From the NCBI GenBank assembly GCA_001466705.2, contig LATX02000210.1, positions 361,310 through 425,309 of the forward strand: a stretch of DNA of 64,000 bases, in the 5' to 3' direction. Every line of letters begins with the position of its first letter. Within the stretch, counting starts at the first letter, position 1. The position numbers and the translations under genes were made by a program. Below the pieces are notes generated by a model. The model saw only the letters and a program-made list of their open reading frames with translations, searched no databases and was not told the origin of the DNA. This document shows positions 57,703 through 64,000 of the stretch, piece by piece. The DNA comes from Moniliophthora roreri. Taxonomy: Eukaryota; Basidiomycota; Agaricomycetes; Agaricales; Marasmiaceae.

Positions 57703-60505
57703 TCAGCTGAAAATGTTTATATAGTACAGATAGATTTGATATGAAAAAGACAGTCTTAAAATTATATGCTTTGCTTTTATACTTTTTTTGTCCAAATTTT
57801 ATAAAAATTAAATTAAAATCTTGATACTTTCCTATTAATTTTAGCTAAGAGGGAATTATCAAATATTCCATTAGTTTTTAGGCACATTTAGCACAAATAT
57901 TTTATATATTAAAGTTTTGTTTTTTCCTACTGTTTTGCAACTGTTTTAGGTGTACTAAATTGGCATATGGTAATTTGATTAAGTTTTACTTCTGTTTTCC
58001 CAGAACCAAAAAATCCGGATTTTTAACCCAATTTGGTCTGGATTTCACACACTTTTGATGTACAGAAAAACACAATAACTTGGGCACATTTTAATACTAT
58101 TTTCAGTGTAAATACTATAGTATATATTCCTATAATATTGCATTAAGGAAATGTTTTATTAATATAGAATAAATTACAATAAGTTTAGAGCAAATATTGC
58201 CCAGAAGAATGTATTAGTTTTTAGCAATATTTCTCAAATATTTTAGTAATCTCCAAAAGGACCTTTTGTCCGTAGTGTATCCAGCCTTCTGAAGGATGAG
58301 TCTGACTAGTCATCTGATGCCTGGAGTCTTCTTTTGGTACTTATTTTTCTTTTTCTTGTATTTTCCTATAACTAACTCCTATTTCTTTCTAGAAGTAGTT
58401 TCTTGGTTGGCTAGTTTCCTGTCAAGGCTGCCATTTTGTTTTCTTCATATCTATCTTATATTATTACCATGCCCTTTTTATATCCCCTATACTTAGATAG
58501 ATAATTTCTACACAAATGCTTATGTAGTATTATCTTCTTTGTATTTGTATAAAATCCTCAGACTTCAGACTTTTTGTACTAGTAACTGTTGCCTTAATAT
58601 AAAATGCAACTTGTTTTCACTGCATTCTCCAGTCTGCCACTACTTCGTACTCTTTTCTATCTGCTGTCTTGACTGATCCAACATGTCTTCTACTCTGAAT
58701 GTTGCCAATGCTTCTGGAGAATGGGCTGACTGTCCAGTGTGGCTCACTGACATGCAGGCTGTCTATGATTATTGCAAAGAGAGCACTATCAAGCCTCTAC
58801 TTTGCATCTGGTGAAGATGCTCAAAAACCTATGCCTCTACTATGAAAACATGAGGCCTGTGGTGCCAAAATACCCTGAAAAAGGTATATATAAGTTCTTG
58901 ATTCTCAGTTTTTGTTTGCAAGTTGGTTTGGTGTGGTTCACTGTTATCACAACATCAAGAATAATTCTCAGCATATTACTCAGTAGCTCAGAAATGAATG
59001 CCTTTAAAAACAACTTCTCAGATTTGAGATTGATGTTTGTTTTTATAAATATTTTCTTAGGTATATGGTTTAGTAATCACTTTAAAAGCAAAACTAGTAT
59101 AGAGTTTGACCAGAAACTGCCCAAAGATTAAACTTCCTCTAAGTGAGAACAAAGGTACCTCTTGTACCTGAATATAGCCCTCTTAGCTATGTTCTGTAAT
59201 GATCCTCAAGAGGACAAATCTTCTAGACACTGCTAGCCTGAAACTCTCTCTGACTCATGTCAAAACACCAGACTATACTGATGTACATCAGCTACCCTCT
59301 TAGTAGACTGATACAATGTTTCTCTTATCAGAAAACATGCCTCTTGTATTAAAAACTAAGCTCTTCCTAGCTTTTATTTAGATCTCTGGTTTGGAATACA
59401 ATCTCAGGTCTTAACTAGCCTGTGCCTCTTGCACAACTAAATAAGCTAGAGCCCAAAGTAGTTGAAAAATACTGATTGCCAGTAGCTCTTCTACTTGAAC
59501 AACCTCATACACTCTGGTAATTGGTGGGCAGTATCTCTCCTGCCTTCCACCTACAAACATGTCCCCTTATATACTCTACAACATAAATAATCTAATATAT
59601 CTGTCATATATACAAATAAAACTGAGTTGTGTGCTAAATATTATATAAACTGAGCTGTGTCTGGTGTTTTCTCTGTTACAGTGTCCAATTGTAGTCAGGC
59701 TTCATAGCCATAAACTCTTTTATTCTTTTTCTATAACAATTGCACAGTCTCCTAATACTAATCATTTACAATTTTCTTTGTCAAACAGCTCTCCTTCCAA
59801 CCCCATTTGCAAATATTATACTTCCATGCTACTCCACATGGTTCCTTCCTTCTCTGTCCTCTATCATCTGCTCTGTGGACATGTAATATGCTTCTATTTT
59901 CATGGTCTAAAGTGTACATGTAAGCTTAGCCATGCTGGTTTCTTGTCATACAGCTTTGTCTTCTGTTTTTCCATGATACAGGCACCTTTCTGGTAGCCAA
60001 TCATCTATTTCATTCATCTAATTTGATATTGGTATCTCAAGTATCCCCCACTGATAATTTGCCATTCTCTGCTTCATATCTGTTTCTCAGTAATATTCTC
60101 ATTTGCATATCATTAAAGGCTTTTATTCTTCCTTTCAATCAGGCATAAATTGAAACTATTGTTAAAAGTAAAAATATCCTCTTTGGTTTGCTTTTAATAG
60201 AGAGGTATTATGTGGTGTGGCTCTCTACAGTTTCTGGGATGCTCCTCTGTGTTCAGATTCACTGTTTATTTTCATACTAGCAGTGGTTGAGTACTTCTGT
60301 ATGGCCTACTGTCAGCCATCACTCCACTAATATTTTGTATTCTTCTCTACTACTTGCTTTGATTAGCTGCTCAGGGCTCACACTAGTCCTCAATTCCCTT
60401 ATATATCTCATTTTCAACTATAAATGTGCAAAATATTCTCTATTTGCATATGAAATAAAAGGTAAAAGTTATGCATATCAGCATGGTTCAAAAGGAGAGC
60501 CAGAG
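57028..60505. repeat. Direct repeat copy 1 (~3.45 kb), probable assembly overlap
   Basis: Matches 60507-63959 at a constant offset of 3,479, except for two replaced patches (about 59688-59723 and 60240-60293) and the last ~25 bases before the N at 60506. Confidence 0.8.
58683..58814 (+). other. Small open frame in repeat (copy at 62162-62293)
   Basis: 43 codons starting MSSTLNVANASGEWADCPVW and ending PLLCIW, then a stop. The composition (Trp, Cys, acidic) is more protein-like than its surroundings, and it begins like the N-terminus of repeat-family proteins. It may be a first exon; no continuation was found. Confidence 0.3.
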
Positions 60506-60506
60506 N

Positions 60507-63500
60507 TTAAGTCCTTTTTTATCTTTTTTATCTTTTTGTTCTAATTCTTTTTCTTTTCTAGAACTCATCTATCAGGCTTCAAGTATCTATCATGATATCT
60601 TGCTGTACACATCTTTGCTCAAGACTCAAGCATGTTTGGATGAACAACTCATTGCCTTTAGTCATTCCATCAATGTTTCCCAGAATGTCTTTAAGAAGCA
60701 CATTGTTGATCTCTGTCAGATGCTCCAGTCCCTACTGTTCTTGAATCCATCTTTCATTACTTCTGATGCCCAAGTTGCCTCACTATATGCTGGTTTTGGT
60801 TGGGCTTCCTTGGATTTGCTGCTTCATGACTCTCACAATTATGGTTATAAGCTTTGTGAGGTCACCTACTTTTCCAATTCTCCCTTCTATATCTTTGTCA
60901 AGAGTACTGACATTGACATTACTGGTAAAAAGGGCTCTGAATGGGAAATCAGCGACAAAGACCTGGTGGTGCCTAAGACAATTCCTAATGCCATTACCAC
61001 TGTTGAGGCCAGCAGTTCTACAATCAATGCTTCAGATGTTGACATTATTACTGAGAAATCTGCTGCTATGAGTAGCTCCACTCCTTCTCTATCTAGAAGA
61101 GATTCACTCATTCCTATATTGTTTGACTCCATATCACTATGGACAAAGGGTTCTTTTGAGATAGTTTCTCAAAGAATTTAGTCAGCTGAAAATGTTTATA
61201 TAGTACAGATAGATTTGATATGAAAAAGACAGTCTTAAAATTATATGCTTTGCTTTTATACTTTTTTTGTCCAAATTTTATAAAAATTAAATTAAAATCT
61301 TGATACTTTCCTATTAATTTTAGCTAAGAGGGAATTATCAAATATTCCATTAGTTTTTAGGCACATTTAGCACAAATATTTTATATATTAAAGTTTTGTT
61401 TTTTCCTACTGTTTTGCAACTGTTTTAGGTGTACTAAATTGGCATATGGTAATTTGATTAAGTTTTACTTCTGTTTTCCCAGAACCAAAAAATCCGGATT
61501 TTTAACCCAATTTGGTCTGGATTTCACACACTTTTGATGTACAGAAAAACACAATAACTTGGGCACATTTTAATACTATTTTCAGTGTAAATACTATAGT
61601 ATATATTCCTATAATATTGCATTAAGGAAATGTTTTATTAATATAGAATAAATTACAATAAGTTTAGAGCAAATATTGCCCAGAAGAATGTATTAGTTTT
61701 TAGCAATATTTCTCAAATATTTTAGTAATCTCCAAAAGGACCTTTTGTCCGTAGTGTATCCAGCCTTCTGAAGGATGAGTCTGACTAGTCATCTGATGCC
61801 TGGAGTCTTCTTTTGGTACTTATTTTTCTTTTTCTTGTATTTTCCTATAACTAACTCCTATTTCTTTCTAGAAGTAGTTTCTTGGTTGGCTAGTTTCCTG
61901 TCAAGGCTGCCATTTTGTTTTCTTCATATCTATCTTATATTATTACCATGCCCTTTTTATATCCCCTATACTTAGATAGATAATTTCTACACAAATGCTT
62001 ATGTAGTATTATCTTCTTTGTATTTGTATAAAATCCTCAGACTTCAGACTTTTTGTACTAGTAACTGTTGCCTTAATATAAAATGCAACTTGTTTTCACT
62101 GCATTCTCCAGTCTGCCACTACTTCGTACTCTTTTCTATCTGCTGTCTTGACTGATCCAACATGTCTTCTACTCTGAATGTTGCCAATGCTTCTGGAGAA
62201 TGGGCTGACTGTCCAGTGTGGCTCACTGACATGCAGGCTGTCTATGATTATTGCAAAGAGAGCACTATCAAGCCTCTACTTTGCATCTGGTGAAGATGCT
62301 CAAAAACCTATGCCTCTACTATGAAAACATGAGGCCTGTGGTGCCAAAATACCCTGAAAAAGGTATATATAAGTTCTTGATTCTCAGTTTTTGTTTGCAA
62401 GTTGGTTTGGTGTGGTTCACTGTTATCACAACATCAAGAATAATTCTCAGCATATTACTCAGTAGCTCAGAAATGAATGCCTTTAAAAACAACTTCTCAG
62501 ATTTGAGATTGATGTTTGTTTTTATAAATATTTTCTTAGGTATATGGTTTAGTAATCACTTTAAAAGCAAAACTAGTATAGAGTTTGACCAGAAACTGCC
62601 CAAAGATTAAACTTCCTCTAAGTGAGAACAAAGGTACCTCTTGTACCTGAATATAGCCCTCTTAGCTATGTTCTGTAATGATCCTCAAGAGGACAAATCT
62701 TCTAGACACTGCTAGCCTGAAACTCTCTCTGACTCATGTCAAAACACCAGACTATACTGATGTACATCAGCTACCCTCTTAGTAGACTGATACAATGTTT
62801 CTCTTATCAGAAAACATGCCTCTTGTATTAAAAACTAAGCTCTTCCTAGCTTTTATTTAGATCTCTGGTTTGGAATACAATCTCAGGTCTTAACTAGCCT
62901 GTGCCTCTTGCACAACTAAATAAGCTAGAGCCCAAAGTAGTTGAAAAATACTGATTGCCAGTAGCTCTTCTACTTGAACAACCTCATACACTCTGGTAAT
63001 TGGTGGGCAGTATCTCTCCTGCCTTCCACCTACAAACATGTCCCCTTATATACTCTACAACATAAATAATCTAATATATCTGTCATATATACAAATAAAA
63101 CTGAGTTGTGTGCTAAATATTATATAAACTGAGCTGTGTCTGGTGTTTTCTCTGTTACAGTGTCCATAACATCAGTCCGAAGTATCGGTATTTGAGAAAA
63201 ATTCTTTTTCTATAACAATTGCACAGTCTCCTAATACTAATCATTTACAATTTTCTTTGTCAAACAGCTCTCCTTCCAACCCCATTTGCAAATATTATAC
63301 TTCCATGCTACTCCACATGGTTCCTTCCTTCTCTGTCCTCTATCATCTGCTCTGTGGACATGTAATATGCTTCTATTTTCATGGTCTAAAGTGTACATGT
63401 AAGCTTAGCCATGCTGGTTTCTTGTCATACAGCTTTGTCTTCTGTTTTTCCATGATACAGGCACCTTTCTGGTAGCCAATCATCTATTTCATTCATCTAA

Positions 63501-63959
63501 TTTGATATTGGTATCTCAAGTATCCCCCACTGATAATTTGCCATTCTCTGCTTCATATCTGTTTCTCAGTAATATTCTCATTTGCATATCATTAAAGGCT
63601 TTTATTCTTCCTTTCAATCAGGCATAAATTGAAACTATTGTTAAAAGTAAAAATATCCTCTTTGGTTTGCTTTTAATAGAGAGGTATTATGTGGTGTGGC
63701 TCTCTACAGTTTCTGGGATCGAGGAGACACAAGTCTAAGTGACAAATAAAAGTATGATCGTCACCAACAGTACTTCTGTATGGCCTACTGTCAGCCATCA
63801 CTCCACTAATATTTTGTATTCTTCTCTACTACTTGCTTTGATTAGCTGCTCAGGGCTCACACTAGTCCTCAATTCCCTTATATATCTCATTTTCAACTAT
63901 AAATGTGCAAAATATTCTCTATTTGCATATGAAATAAAAGGTAAAAGTTATGCATATCA
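60507..63959. repeat. Direct repeat copy 2 (~3.45 kb), probable assembly overlap
   Basis: Begins immediately after the N at 60506 with the sequence found at 57028. It repeats the open frames of copy 1 (for example 60562-61181 and 62251-62610). Two patches (63166-63202 and 63719-63772) differ completely from copy 1 but have the same length. Confidence 0.8.
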
Positions 63960-64000
63960 CCAACTTGTAAATCACCCAAACCATTGGGCTGAACCAACTC

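Larger units (their letters stand above)
47101..64000. other. AT-rich, CpG-poor repeat block
   Basis: From about 47.1 kb the sequence becomes AT-rich with few CpG dinucleotides and many TpG/CpA. Open frames are short and unspliced-looking, and almost all recognisable content is transposon-derived. This is typical of methylated or C-to-T mutated repeats in Agaricomycetes. Individual elements are listed separately. No host gene is supported here. Confidence 0.75.

Noticed and set aside
48382..63959. Large tandem duplications or LTR pairs
   Set aside because: Both repeats meet at a single N; the first is an exact dovetail and the second nearly so. That fits unmerged contig ends better than LTRs.

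Overview
The window is nuclear DNA from a mushroom-forming basidiomycete (Agaricomycetes). The reasons are very intron-dense genes with 47-65 nt introns and many exons under 30 nt, a DUF6534-type seven-helix protein, a secreted sedolisin, a CE4 chitin deacetylase, and KDZ-type transposase remains. There is no sign of operons. No single annotated genome could be checked, so the genus is left open. All exon junctions were worked out by hand from splice consensus plus frame continuity and have not been tested with transcripts.

From 1 to about 46.2 kb the window is dense, ordinary euchromatin. In order: the 5' part of a NEO1-type P4-ATPase (-), two tandem calmodulin genes (-), a small CsbD-like hydrophilic protein with a TATA box and a perfect ATF/CREB palindrome (-), a KIN4-like kinase with a very long disordered tail (-), a secreted tripeptidyl-peptidase (+), a cytochrome b2-type FMN dehydrogenase (-), an internally deleted ETR1 paralogue (+) facing a complete ETR1 (-), MTR4 (+), a carboxymuconolactone decarboxylase-alpha/beta hydrolase fusion (-), a multi-pass membrane protein (+), a decayed chitin deacetylase (+), an inositol monophosphatase (-), a broken O-fucosyltransferase-like gene (+), a small protein ending in a KPWE motif (+), a ULS1-like SNF2 ATPase (+), a 22-exon DUF6534 membrane protein (+), an EST1/SMG7-like protein (+) and a 15-exon secreted GH43 glycosidase (+). 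Two head-to-head pairs (ETR1/MTR4, 68 bp apart; the CMD fusion/membrane protein, 83 bp apart) must share promoter DNA.

At about 47.1 kb the sequence changes abruptly to AT-rich, CpG-poor repeat DNA that runs to the end. It holds a minisatellite block, a KDZ transposase interrupted by stops and by a small inverted-repeat insertion, a 3.2-kb TIR element with an internal foldback, and a Cys-cluster repeat protein. Two long near-identical direct repeats (1.14 kb and 3.45 kb) each meet at a single N. The first is an exact dovetail of contig ends and the second nearly so, so both look like unmerged assembly overlaps rather than biology.

I found no obvious multi-gene novel system. The most interesting items are the tandem calmodulins (matching intron maps, a GC-AG intron at a different position in each, one copy lacking Lys115), an inferred 2-nt exon in the chitin deacetylase, the KPWE-motif small protein, the ETR1 pair, and the CMD-hydrolase fusion whose domain order is the reverse of bacterial PcaL.
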